Below, one piece after another: positions 57,204 to 64,000 of a stretch of DNA of 64,000 nt. Below the pieces are notes generated by a model. That model was given only the letters and a program-made list of their open reading frames with translations. It searched no databases and was not told the DNA's origin. Positions within the stretch are counted from its first letter, which is position 1. The number at the start of each line of letters is the position of its first letter. A program made the position numbers and the translations under genes. The stretch is from Rathayibacter caricis DSM 15933 (lineage in GTDB: Bacteria > Actinomycetota > Actinomycetes > Actinomycetales > Microbacteriaceae). The stretch spans positions 2,542,001-2,606,000 of the forward strand of contig NZ_PZPL01000001.1 of assembly GCF_003044275.1 (NCBI RefSeq), given 5' to 3'.

Positions 57204-57694
57204 CGGTGCGCGATCCCCTCGTGGTCGAGGAGCCACTTCTTCGTCGCGATCCCCTCACCACCGCTGTACCCGGTGATCCGGCCGTCCCCTGCGAGGACAC
57301 GGTGGCATCCGACGATGATCGGAACGGGGTTGCGGCCGACGGCGCCGCCGATCGGGCGCCCGGAGCGGAGCCGTCCCGTCGCCTGGCCCAGTGCGCCGTA
57401 GGACGTGATCTCGCCCCAGCGGAGGGACTGCAGCGCCGTCCAGATCTCGAGCTGGAAGGCGGTGCCGGTGAGGCTCACCGGCAGGTCGAAGGAGCGGCGC
57501 GCTCCGGCGAAGTACTCGTCGAGCTGGTCGACGGCCGCATCGAGCACCGGATCGGTGCTCTCCTCGAGGTGGTCGTGGGGGAGCACGTCGGCCCGCGCGA
57601 TGGCGAGCGACACGATCGCGCGGCCGTCGCTGCCGATCTCGATCCGGCCGAGCGGGCTCGCCGTGCGGCGCAGGTGGAGGGGAGTCGTTCTCAT
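57200..57694 (-). CDS. ogt: Methylated-DNA-[protein]-cysteine S-methyltransferase
   Basis: The suicide repair protein of 164 aa accepts the methyl group of O6-methylguanine on its active Cys. It has a DNA-binding helix-turn-helix region T-A-F-Q-L-E-I-W-T-A-L and Y-G-A-L-G-Q-A-T-G-R. The active-site block reads P-V-P-I-I-V-G-C-H-R-V, with Gly where nearly all family members have Pro (PCHRV). The catalytic Cys-His-Arg are kept, so activity is likely. The ATG begins a normal Ogt length. It is coupled to tag. Confidence 0.93.
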   Translation of the reverse strand: MRTTPLHLRRTASPLGRIEIGSDGRAIVSLAIARADVLPHDHLEESTDPVLDAAVDQLDEYFAGARRSFDLPVSLTGTAFQLEIWTALQSLRWGEITSYGALGQATGRLRSGRPIGGAVGRNPVPIIVGCHRVLAGDGRITGYSGGEGIATKKWLLDHEGIAHR

Positions 57695-57881
57695 GCCCCG
57701 AGGGTATCCGCCGGCCGCGAGACCGACCGGCGGAAAACGGACATCGGTGGACCGATCGACGAGGCCGCGACTGGGGAGGAGGCAGCCGTTCGGTCCTCCA
57801 CAGCGGCGGGCCGGACGCGGCTCTCCTCCACTGCGGGAGGAGAGCCGCCGGAGGGTCGTACCGGGGCGCCACTGTGCTCCC

Positions 57882-58733
57882 ATGACTCCTCTCGACACGT
57901 CCCCGCCCCTCCACCACGGAGCGCTCCTGTCCCGCATCCCGCAGCTCGTCGGCTTCCACCCGCGCGAGAGTGTCGTGCTCGTCCCTGTGCGTGACGGTGC
58001 TCCGACCGGTGCGCTCCGATTCGACCTGCCCGGAGGAGACCCGGTGCTCTCCGCCCGGGCCTTCCTCGGTGCGCTGGGTCGCTTCGGTCGCGCCGACTCC
58101 GTCGTCGCGGTGCTGTACGCGGACGATCCGGCGAGATCCGGCGCGGTCGCCTCGGCACTGCGGGCTCGCGCCCGTGAGACGTCGCTCACCTCGTTCGAGG
58201 CGATCGGTGCCGAGCCCGAGCCTGCACCGATCGTCGACCCGGCCGGAGGACTCCGTTCAGCGCGGAAGGCGGTGGCGGAGCAGGTCGACCTGCTGCTCGA
58301 TCGGCATCCGCGGGCCGAGCTGCCAGGAGGGGACCGTGCGAGGGTGGAACAGCTGCTCCGGCGAACGGCGGACGGTCGGGAGATCCCGCCCGGACCGGAG
58401 CTCACCGCCGCACTGATCGTGAGCGCGCAGCGTCCGGGCTGGGTCGAGCACGCCCTGACGATCCTCCTGGCACCACGGGCGCAGGCGCACCCGGATCACG
58501 TGGTAAAGGCGATCGCGCGCGTGGCGGATCTCGCTCCCCGGACCGAGCGGGCTCGCGTCCTCGTGCTTCTCGCAGCGCTGCACTGGTCGTCCGGCGACTC
58601 CGGCGCGGCACTCCGTGTCGCCCAGGAAGCGGGCCGCACGGACCCGCACGAGGAAGGAGCACGCCGTCTCCTCGCCGCACTCGAGTGCGGCGAGCGCCCG
58701 CCCTGGCAGTTCGCGCACGAGCGCGCCGCCTGA
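57882..58733 (+). CDS. DUF4192 family protein
   Basis: The 283-aa protein opens with the actinobacterial DUF4192 pattern L-L-S-R-I-P-Q-L-V-G-F-H-P-R-E-S-V-V-L-V. A region rich in Ala, Arg and Glu follows. The last 110 residues look like TPR-type helices (E-R-A-R-V-L-V-L-L-A-A-L-H-W-S-S-G-D-S-G-A-A-L). There is no signal peptide or membrane segment. The function of the family is unknown. It is divergent from ogt over 187 bp. I found no good Shine-Dalgarno. Confidence 0.82.
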   Translation: MTPLDTSPPLHHGALLSRIPQLVGFHPRESVVLVPVRDGAPTGALRFDLPGGDPVLSARAFLGALGRFGRADSVVAVLYADDPARSGAVASALRARARETSLTSFEAIGAEPEPAPIVDPAGGLRSARKAVAEQVDLLLDRHPRAELPGGDRARVEQLLRRTADGREIPPGPELTAALIVSAQRPGWVEHALTILLAPRAQAHPDHVVKAIARVADLAPRTERARVLVLLAALHWSSGDSGAALRVAQEAGRTDPHEEGARRLLAALECGERPPWQFAHERAA

Positions 58734-58754
58734 GTCGGCGACGCACGCGTGCCC

Positions 58755-60197
58755 TCAGAGACGGGCCCAGGCCTCCGTCAGAACGCCTCGCAGGATCTGC
58801 TCGATCTCGTCGAACTCCTTCGGACCCGTCGTCAGCGGCGGAGCGAGCTGGACGACCGGATCGCCGCGATCATCCGCTCGGCAGTAGAGACCCGCGTCGA
58901 ACAGCGCCTTCGACAGGAACCCCCTCAGCAGGCGCTCCGACTCGTCGTCGTCGAAGGTCTCCTTCGTCGCCTTGTCCTTCACGAGTTCGATGCCGAAGAA
59001 GTAACCGGCTCCGCGCACGTCTCCGACGATCGGGAGATCGAGCAGCTTCTCGAGGGTCGAGCGGAAGACCGGCGAGTTCTCGCGGACGCGCTCGTTAAGC
59101 TTCTCCTCCTCGAAGATGTCGAGGTTCTCGAGGGCGACGGCGGCCGAGACCGGGTGGCCGCCGAAGGTGTAGCCGTGGGGGAAGGAGACCTGGCCGTGGC
59201 GGAAGGGCTCGTAGACGCGGTCGCTGACGATCGTCGCGCCGATGGGGGAGTACCCGCTCGTCATGCCCTTCGCGCAGGTGATCATGTCGGGGACGTAGCC
59301 GTACTCGTCGCAGGCGAACATGTGGCCGATGCGACCGAAGGCGCAGATGACCTCGTCCGAGACGAGGAGGACGTCGTGGCGGTCGCAGATCTCGCGGACG
59401 CGCTGGAAGTAGCCGGGCGGGGGCGGGAAGCATCCTCCGGAGTTCTGGACCGGCTCCAGGAACACGGCGGCCACGGTGTCCGGCCCCTCGAACTCGATCA
59501 TCTCCTCGATCCGATCGGCGGCCCAGACGCCGAAGGCCTCGAGGTCGTCGCCGTGCTGGGGAGCGCGGTAGAAGTTCGTGTTCGGCACCCGGAAGCCTCC
59601 CGGGACCAGCGGCTCGAACATCGACTTCATCGCCGGGATGCCGGTGATGGCGAGCGCTCCCTGCGGAGTTCCGTGATAGGCCACGGACCGAGAGATGACC
59701 TTGTGCTTCCCCGGCTTCCCCTGGAGCTTCCAGAAGTGCTTGGCGAGCTTGAAGGCGGTCTCGACCGCCTCGCCCCCGCCGGTGGAGAAGAAGACCCTGT
59801 TGAGATCGCCCGGAGCGTGGTCGGCGAGACGGTCGGCGAGCTCGATCGCGCTCGGCGTGGCGTACGACCAGAGCGGGAAGAAGGACAGCTCCGACGCCTG
59901 CTTGGCCGCGGCCTCGGCGAGTCGACGGCGACCGTGGCCGGCGTTCACGACGAACAGGCCGGAGAGGCCGTCGATGTACTTCCGGCCCGTGCTGTCCCAG
60001 ATGTGGTGACCCTCGCCGCGCGTGATGATCGGCACCCCTGCGCCGGAGTCCATGACGGACTGCCGGGTGAAGTGCATCCAGAGATGGTCCTTCGCCTTCT
60101 TCTGGAGGTCGGCGTCGTCGATCGGGGCGGGTGCGTCGTCTGCTCGGAACGTCTCTCCGGCGTCGACCGCGTCGGTCGAGAAGGCTGTGTCAGTCAT
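58755..60197 (-). CDS. Class III aminotransferase (omega-aminotransferase type)
   Basis: PLP enzyme of 480 aa. The PLP lysine is about K310 in MITCAKGMTSGYSPIGA. LLVSDEVICAFGRIG supplies the Asp that binds the pyridine nitrogen, and STGGGEAVETAFKLA holds the phosphate. The layout fits the beta-alanine/putrescine/omega-amino acid-pyruvate transaminase branch rather than ornithine or glutamate semialdehyde enzymes; the exact amine is unknown. It starts 3 nt after the Lrp/AsnC gene, so the regulator probably controls its own operon with this enzyme. Confidence 0.9.
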   Translation of the reverse strand: MTDTAFSTDAVDAGETFRADDAPAPIDDADLQKKAKDHLWMHFTRQSVMDSGAGVPIITRGEGHHIWDSTGRKYIDGLSGLFVVNAGHGRRRLAEAAAKQASELSFFPLWSYATPSAIELADRLADHAPGDLNRVFFSTGGGEAVETAFKLAKHFWKLQGKPGKHKVISRSVAYHGTPQGALAITGIPAMKSMFEPLVPGGFRVPNTNFYRAPQHGDDLEAFGVWAADRIEEMIEFEGPDTVAAVFLEPVQNSGGCFPPPPGYFQRVREICDRHDVLLVSDEVICAFGRIGHMFACDEYGYVPDMITCAKGMTSGYSPIGATIVSDRVYEPFRHGQVSFPHGYTFGGHPVSAAVALENLDIFEEEKLNERVRENSPVFRSTLEKLLDLPIVGDVRGAGYFFGIELVKDKATKETFDDDESERLLRGFLSKALFDAGLYCRADDRGDPVVQLAPPLTTGPKEFDEIEQILRGVLTEAWARL

Positions 60198-60200
60198 GGC

Positions 60201-60680
60201 TTACCGCGTTCCCCAGTTGTAGAACTGCTTGTGGAGTTTGAGATAGACGAAGGTCTCGGTCGAGAGGACGCCCGGCAGCGAGCGGATCTCCTGATTGAGC
60301 AGTGCGATGAGGTCGTCGTCGTTCTCGCAGACGACCTCGGCGAGGATGTCGAACGTGCCCGCCGTCAGGACCACGTAGTCCACGGCGGGGATGGCGGCGA
60401 GGCGATCCGCGACCTCGCGGGTGTCGCCCGTGACGCGCACCCCGATCATCGCCTGACGGTAGAAGCCCAACTGCATCGGGTCCGTCACGGCGACGATCTG
60501 CATGACGCCGGATTCTGTGAGCTTCTGGACGCGCTGGCGCACGGCCGCCTCGCTCAGGCCGACCGCCTTGCCGATCTCGGCGTAGGAGCGCCGCCCGTCG
60601 GCCTGCAGCTGTTCGATGATCGCCTTCGACACGTCGTCGAGCTGGACCGGGCGCTGCGCAGGAGGGCGGTTGGGACTCAT
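60201..60680 (-). CDS. Lrp/AsnC-family transcription regulator
   Basis: The 159-aa protein has an N-terminal helix-turn-helix (about 14-60, V-S-K-A-I-I-E-Q-L-Q-A-D-G-R-R-S-Y-A-E-I and A-A-V-R-Q-R-V). A C-terminal RAM/ACT-like ligand domain follows (about 75-150, containing G-V-R-V-T-G-D-T and L-P-G-V-L-S-T-E-T-F). Such regulators sense amino acids and usually bind their own promoter. The ATG at 60680 gives the standard length. A 12-bp inverted repeat 36-68 nt upstream is a likely operator. Confidence 0.93.
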   Translation of the reverse strand: MSPNRPPAQRPVQLDDVSKAIIEQLQADGRRSYAEIGKAVGLSEAAVRQRVQKLTESGVMQIVAVTDPMQLGFYRQAMIGVRVTGDTREVADRLAAIPAVDYVVLTAGTFDILAEVVCENDDDLIALLNQEIRSLPGVLSTETFVYLKLHKQFYNWGTR

Positions 60681-60715
60681 GCGACGATCCTGGCAGTGCG
60701 GAAGGCTCGCAGCAA

Positions 60716-60748
60716 GTGATTCCGCACGCAGCAGGGGTGTGGAATCAC
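60716..60748. promoter_or_regulatory. Candidate operator of the Lrp/AsnC regulator
   Basis: GTGATTCCGCAC and GTGTGGAATCAC form a 12-bp inverted repeat with one mismatch and a 9-nt spacer, upstream of the Lrp/AsnC gene. Lrp-family proteins bind such dyads, commonly with autoregulation. Inference from position and symmetry. Confidence 0.55.
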
Positions 60749-60853
60749 GGATTCCCCCGTCGATCCAGCGTGCTCCCGCTGTCCGTGACGGTCGACGCCG
60801 CATGTCGGAACGGAGCGGAGCGCGTGCGAGCGGGGTGGAGCACGGGCAGCAAG

Positions 60854-60859
60854 TAGCAT
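60854..60859 (+). promoter_or_regulatory. Predicted -10 of the PP2C gene
   Basis: TAGCAT lies 54 nt before the PP2C start codon. The same hexamer stands before the FHA gene (61760-61765). No clear -35. Confidence 0.35.
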
Positions 60860-60913
60860 CGGAGGGTTCCCCGCGCCCGGACGGCTGCGGGGGAGCTCAG
60901 ACGAGGAGTCGCG

Positions 60914-61723
60914 ATGACGCAGATCGGCCGCAGCCGCGCCAGCGTCACCGTGCCCGTCTCGGCCTGGAGCTCGGACACCCCGGCGGCCGAGGTGACCCTG
61001 GGGTGGGCGGCCCGCACGGACACCGGTCGGGTCCGCAGCGCGAACCAGGACAGCTACCTCGCGAAGACACCCCTCTTCGCCGTGGCCGACGGCATGGGCG
61101 GGCACGCGGCCGGGGAGATCGCCAGCGAGGCCGTCGTCTCGCGGCTGTCGATCGCCGCGACGGGGACGACCGTGGGAGCCGAGGAGATCGATCGTGCTCT
61201 CCGCGACGCGGTCAGCGACATCGCGCGCCACTCCGAGACGGCCGACCGTGGAACCGGCACCACGGTGACCGGAGCCGCGCTCACCGCCGTCGGGGGAGAG
61301 CCGTACTGGTCGATCTTCAACATCGGCGATTCCCGGGTCTACCTGTGGGTGCAGGGATCGCTCGTGCAGCTGACGGTGGACCACTCCGTGGTGCAGGAGC
61401 TGGTGGACGCTGGGCTGATCTCCCGGGACGAAGCGGACGTGCACCCCCACAGCAACGTCATCACCCGGGCGGTCGGCTTCCACGAGGCGCCTGTCCCCGA
61501 CTACCGGCTCGTCCCGGTGATCGCTCCGTCACGCCTCCTGCTGTGCTCGGACGGGTTGACCAAGGAGCTGACGGACGCGGGGCTCGAGCACCTGCTGTCC
61601 TCGACCACGAGTGCCCAGGACGCCGTCGACGCGCTCGTGGATGCGGCGCTGGAGAACGGCGGGCGCGACAACGTGACGGCGATCGTCGTCGATGTGCTCG
61701 ACGTGGTGGGCGACCCCGGCTGA
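60914..61723 (+). CDS. PP2C-type Ser/Thr protein phosphatase
   Basis: Metal-dependent phosphatase of 269 aa. All PP2C metal motifs are present: R-S-A-N-Q-D-S-Y, VADGMGGHAAGE, N-I-G-D-S-R-V-Y, LLCSDGLTKELTD and G-G-R-D-N-V-T-A-I-V-V-D. There is no membrane segment, unlike the mycobacterial PstP phosphatase. GAGGAG is 5 nt before the ATG. Its neighbours encode an FHA protein (a phosphothreonine reader) and an FtsK/SpoIIIE ATPase, so it probably reverses phosphorylation of a local partner. No Ser/Thr kinase gene is inside the window. Confidence 0.93.
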   Translation: MTQIGRSRASVTVPVSAWSSDTPAAEVTLGWAARTDTGRVRSANQDSYLAKTPLFAVADGMGGHAAGEIASEAVVSRLSIAATGTTVGAEEIDRALRDAVSDIARHSETADRGTGTTVTGAALTAVGGEPYWSIFNIGDSRVYLWVQGSLVQLTVDHSVVQELVDAGLISRDEADVHPHSNVITRAVGFHEAPVPDYRLVPVIAPSRLLLCSDGLTKELTDAGLEHLLSSTTSAQDAVDALVDAALENGGRDNVTAIVVDVLDVVGDPG

Positions 61724-61759
61724 TCGCGGCCACCCGGCCGGTGCCGCGCCGTCGCCGGA

Positions 61760-61765
61760 TAGCAT
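61760..61765 (+). promoter_or_regulatory. Predicted -10 of the zinc-ribbon/FHA gene
   Basis: TAGCAT in GGATAGCATGG, the same hexamer as upstream of the PP2C gene, 23 nt before the GTG. Its placement between two cotranscribed-looking genes suggests an extra internal start. Confidence 0.35.
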
Positions 61766-61788
61766 GGACGGAGGAAAGGGCGTTCTCG

Positions 61789-62382
61789 GTGATCTGCAGC
61801 ACGTGTGGCTCCACCCTCGCCCCGGGGGCGATCCTCTGCGGTGAGTGCGGTTCCCCGGTGGCGACGCACGCGACCCGCGGGACGTCCGGTCCGACCGCGT
61901 CCGGGGACACGGCGGTCCTCGATCCGTCACGGCGCGCGTGGCTGCCGGGCCTGGCGCCCGGGCGGCACCGACGGCCGGCCCCGGGAGCACCTCTCGCACC
62001 GCCGGCGCAGGGGCTCGTCCGGCTGAGCTTCGCCACCGGGCACCACGCCATCGTCACCGGCACGGGTCTCGTCGGCCGGCAGCCGCTGCCGGATCCGGGT
62101 GAGACCGTCCGTCACATCCTCGCGATCCCCGACGAGACGAGGTCGCTGTCGAAGACCCACCTCGAGTTCGGCTTCGACGAGGTCGGGCTCTGGGTGAGGG
62201 ACCGCTGGTCGGCGAACGGCACGGTCCTCGTCGCTCCCGCCCAGGCACCGCTGCCGTTGGAGGCGGGGCGCCGCTACCGCGCCAAGATCGGCAGCCGACT
62301 GCTGCTCTCCTCCGTCGAGATGGCGGTCGAGCGGGTGGACGGCTCCTCCACAGGCTCCGGGCGACCGCCGATCCTCCGCTGA
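61789..62382 (+). CDS. Zinc-ribbon and FHA domain protein
   Basis: The 197-aa protein begins with a zinc ribbon (C-S-T-C-G ... C-G-E-C-G, residues 3-22). A Pro/Arg-rich linker follows, then an FHA domain (about 80-185): GTGLVGRQPLP, R-S-L-S-K-T-H-L-E-F and W-V-R-D-R-W-S-A-N-G-T carry the usual G-R, S-x2-H and N-G positions for phosphothreonine binding. GTG 61789 is chosen for GAGGAAAGGG 8 nt upstream. It probably links phosphorylation state to the FtsK/SpoIIIE ATPase encoded next. FHA domains are also part of type VII secretion ATPases in Firmicutes. Confidence 0.85.
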   Translation: MICSTCGSTLAPGAILCGECGSPVATHATRGTSGPTASGDTAVLDPSRRAWLPGLAPGRHRRPAPGAPLAPPAQGLVRLSFATGHHAIVTGTGLVGRQPLPDPGETVRHILAIPDETRSLSKTHLEFGFDEVGLWVRDRWSANGTVLVAPAQAPLPLEAGRRYRAKIGSRLLLSSVEMAVERVDGSSTGSGRPPILR

Positions 62383-62419
62383 CGCTCCACGGGCGGGCGT
62401 CCTCCGTTCTGATGGGGGG

Positions 62420-64000
62420 ATGAACCACCTCCCCGAGCTCTCCGCGCCCCGACCGCCTGCTCCCGCGCCGCGTCCGCCGTTCCCGTGGATCGCTGCTCTC
62501 GCCCCGGTCCTGTCGGCGGCGGTCCTGTTCGCGGTGACGCGGTCGCCGACGGTGCTGGCGTTCGCCGCGCTGGGGCCGGTCGTCGTCATCGCCTCCTCCC
62601 TCGACGCGAAGCGCGTGCGACGCAGAACCGAGCGCGCCGAGGACGAGCGCTACGCGCGGGAGTCCGCCGCCTACAGGGAGGCGCTCGCGGAGCGGGAGAG
62701 GAACCGGCTCGCCGAGCTGCGGGCGGAGGCGCCGGACGCGCGGGAGATCCTCCGAGGAGGGCTTCCCGCCGACACCAGGTGGCGGCGACGCGCGGAGGGA
62801 TTCGCCGTGGTGCTGGGGAGGGGCGTGCTCTCGTCCGGGACCGGTGCGCCGATGGCGGAGGCGCCGCTGCGCACGCCGGCGACCGTGGGGATCGGAGTGG
62901 CGGGTCCTCCGGTGCTGACCCGCGCCTTCGCCCGAGGGCTCCTGATCCAGGCACTGGAGCTCGTCCCGCCGGAGGAGCTCGCCGTCGTCCTCCCTCCGGG
63001 TCCGGAGTGGGACTGCCTGCGCAGCGCACCCCACGCGCGCGGCGATGCTCCGGGTGCAGTCTGGCGCGTGGTCGAGGTGGACGACGGCGGCGTGGGAAGC
63101 GAGAGCGAGCGGCTCGTCGTCCTGGCGAGCCGTTCCTCGGACCTGCCGCCTGCGTGCCGGTGCGTCGTCGAGCTCGGCGGGCCGGGCGGTGATCGGGTGA
63201 TCGGAAGGGAGGCCGTCGGTCGGACGGAGGACCTGTCGGTCGGCTACGTCTCGACGCAGGAGGCGCGCCGCTACTCCGAGGCTCTCGCCGGCGCGAGCTC
63301 CCCCGTGAGCGCGCGCGCTGTTCCCGATGCCGTGAGCCTGGTCGAACTCGGGGCACTCCGCCGCGTCGGCGGCGGACCCGGTCTACCGGTCGTCCTCGGC
63401 ATCGGCGCGGACGGTCCGGTCGAGGTCGATCTCGTCGCCGACGGGCCCCACGCGATCGTCGGAGGGACGACCGGCAGCGGGAAGAGCGAGCTGCTCGTGG
63501 CCTGGGTGCTGGCGCTCGCCGCCCGGTACGACCCGGCGGCCGTGACGTTCCTGCTGGCCGACTTCAAGGGCGGCGCGGGATTCGCTCCGCTCGCGGGCGT
63601 GCCGCACGTCACCGGAGTCATCACCGACCTCGATCCGCACGGTGCCGACCGCGCCTTCGCGAGCGTCGCGGCGGAGCTGCGGAGGCGGGAGGTGGTCCTG
63701 GCCCGTCACGGTGTGCCGGACATCGCACGTCTGCCGCGGGGTGCGCTGGCCCGCCTGGTCGTGGTGGTCGACGAGTGCGCGGTCGTCCTCGAACGGTCAC
63801 CGGACCTGCACCGCGCCTTCGCCGACATCGCGGCGCGGGGCCGATCGCTCGGTGTCCACCTCGTGCTGTGCACGCAGCGTCCCATCGGGGTCGTGCGCGA
63901 CGCCGTGGCGGCGAACTGCGGGCTCCGGATCGCGCTGCGCGTGCACGACGCCGCCGACTCGCGGGCGCTGCTCGGCACGGATGCGGCCGCGAGGATCCCG
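62420..64000 (+). CDS. FtsK/SpoIIIE-type ATPase, EccC-like (3' end outside window)
   Basis: The first 527 residues are visible and the frame is open to the window end. A Pro-rich N-terminus leads to two adjacent hydrophobic segments (about 22-60). A linker with a basic helix follows, and then the FtsK/SpoIIIE ATPase domain: Walker A GGTTGSGKSELL near 350, L-L-A-D-F-K-G-G-A near 375, Walker B LVVVVDECAVVL and the sensor L-C-T-Q-R-P. The two-helix N-terminus and the DFKGG motif match EccC-type ATPases of ESX/type VII secretion better than the chromosome pump FtsK. No WXG100 substrate is seen in the window. The system may continue beyond the edge. Confidence 0.85.
   Translation, partial: MNHLPELSAPRPPAPAPRPPFPWIAALAPVLSAAVLFAVTRSPTVLAFAALGPVVVIASSLDAKRVRRRTERAEDERYARESAAYREALAERERNRLAELRAEAPDAREILRGGLPADTRWRRRAEGFAVVLGRGVLSSGTGAPMAEAPLRTPATVGIGVAGPPVLTRAFARGLLIQALELVPPEELAVVLPPGPEWDCLRSAPHARGDAPGAVWRVVEVDDGGVGSESERLVVLASRSSDLPPACRCVVELGGPGGDRVIGREAVGRTEDLSVGYVSTQEARRYSEALAGASSPVSARAVPDAVSLVELGALRRVGGGPGLPVVLGIGADGPVEVDLVADGPHAIVGGTTGSGKSELLVAWVLALAARYDPAAVTFLLADFKGGAGFAPLAGVPHVTGVITDLDPHGADRAFASVAAELRRREVVLARHGVPDIARLPRGALARLVVVVDECAVVLERSPDLHRAFADIAARGRSLGVHLVLCTQRPIGVVRDAVAANCGLRIALRVHDAADSRALLGTDAAARIP

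Overview
The window is high-G+C actinobacterial chromosome, most likely family Microbacteriaceae (Rathayibacter/Clavibacter/Leifsonia type). Evidence is the strong G/C third-position bias, frequent GTG starts, ATGA/GTGA stop-start overlaps, a long N/Q/R-rich insertion in Rho, and the gene order argS-(LmeA-like)-lysA-hom-thrC-thrB-rho-prfA-prmC ... sua5-wecA-atpI-atpBEFHAGDC. That order matches, as general knowledge, the Rv1292-Rv1311 block of Mycobacterium tuberculosis. The genus assignment is inference.

Layout. (1) 1-3.1 kb is an accessory, partly decayed region. It holds a family of tiny Cys-rich proteins (two intact copies, one cut by the window edge, one broken), a 46-bp repeat pair and an acyltransferase. 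It ends at a tRNA-Arg(CCG) whose 3' end faces this region. (2) 3.2-16.8 kb is conserved core: a transglutaminase-like protein, a lipoprotein, argS, an LmeA-like protein, the lysine/threonine operon lysA-hom-thrC-thrB, rho, prfA and prmC. (3) 16.8-45.9 kb is a polysaccharide island that splits prmC from sua5, genes normally adjacent in actinobacteria. It carries two Wzx/Wzy-type loci with six GT4-type transferases (one fused to a nucleotidyltransferase), three GT-A transferases, two polymerase-like proteins, two flippases, a polysaccharide pyruvyl transferase, an OafA/SGNH acyltransferase, rmlA-rmlB, a VanZ-like protein and a large secreted heparinase-like enzyme. Each locus also has one PqqD-like small protein and one NTP_transf_5-type nucleotidyltransferase. 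(4) 46.0-55.8 kb is sua5, wecA, an AtpI-like protein and the complete F-type ATP synthase operon. (5) 55.8-64 kb holds yaaA, tag and ogt, a DUF4192 protein, a class III aminotransferase with its Lrp/AsnC regulator, and a PP2C phosphatase / zinc-ribbon-FHA / FtsK-SpoIIIE (EccC-like) set cut off by the window end.

How the parts may work together. The island can make dTDP-4-keto-6-deoxyglucose (RmlAB), assemble lipid-linked repeat units (GTs), export and polymerise them (Wzx/Wzy), decorate them (pyruvyl and acyl groups) and cut a polymer outside the cell (heparinase-like enzyme). The adjacent WecA can supply undecaprenyl-PP-GlcNAc. The best candidate for an undescribed system is the duplicated PqqD-like + NTP_transf_5 pair, embedded by overlapping start/stop codons in both polymer operons and, in one, fused to a glycosyltransferase. 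The second is the family of roughly 40-residue FCS-like zinc-finger proteins at the left edge.
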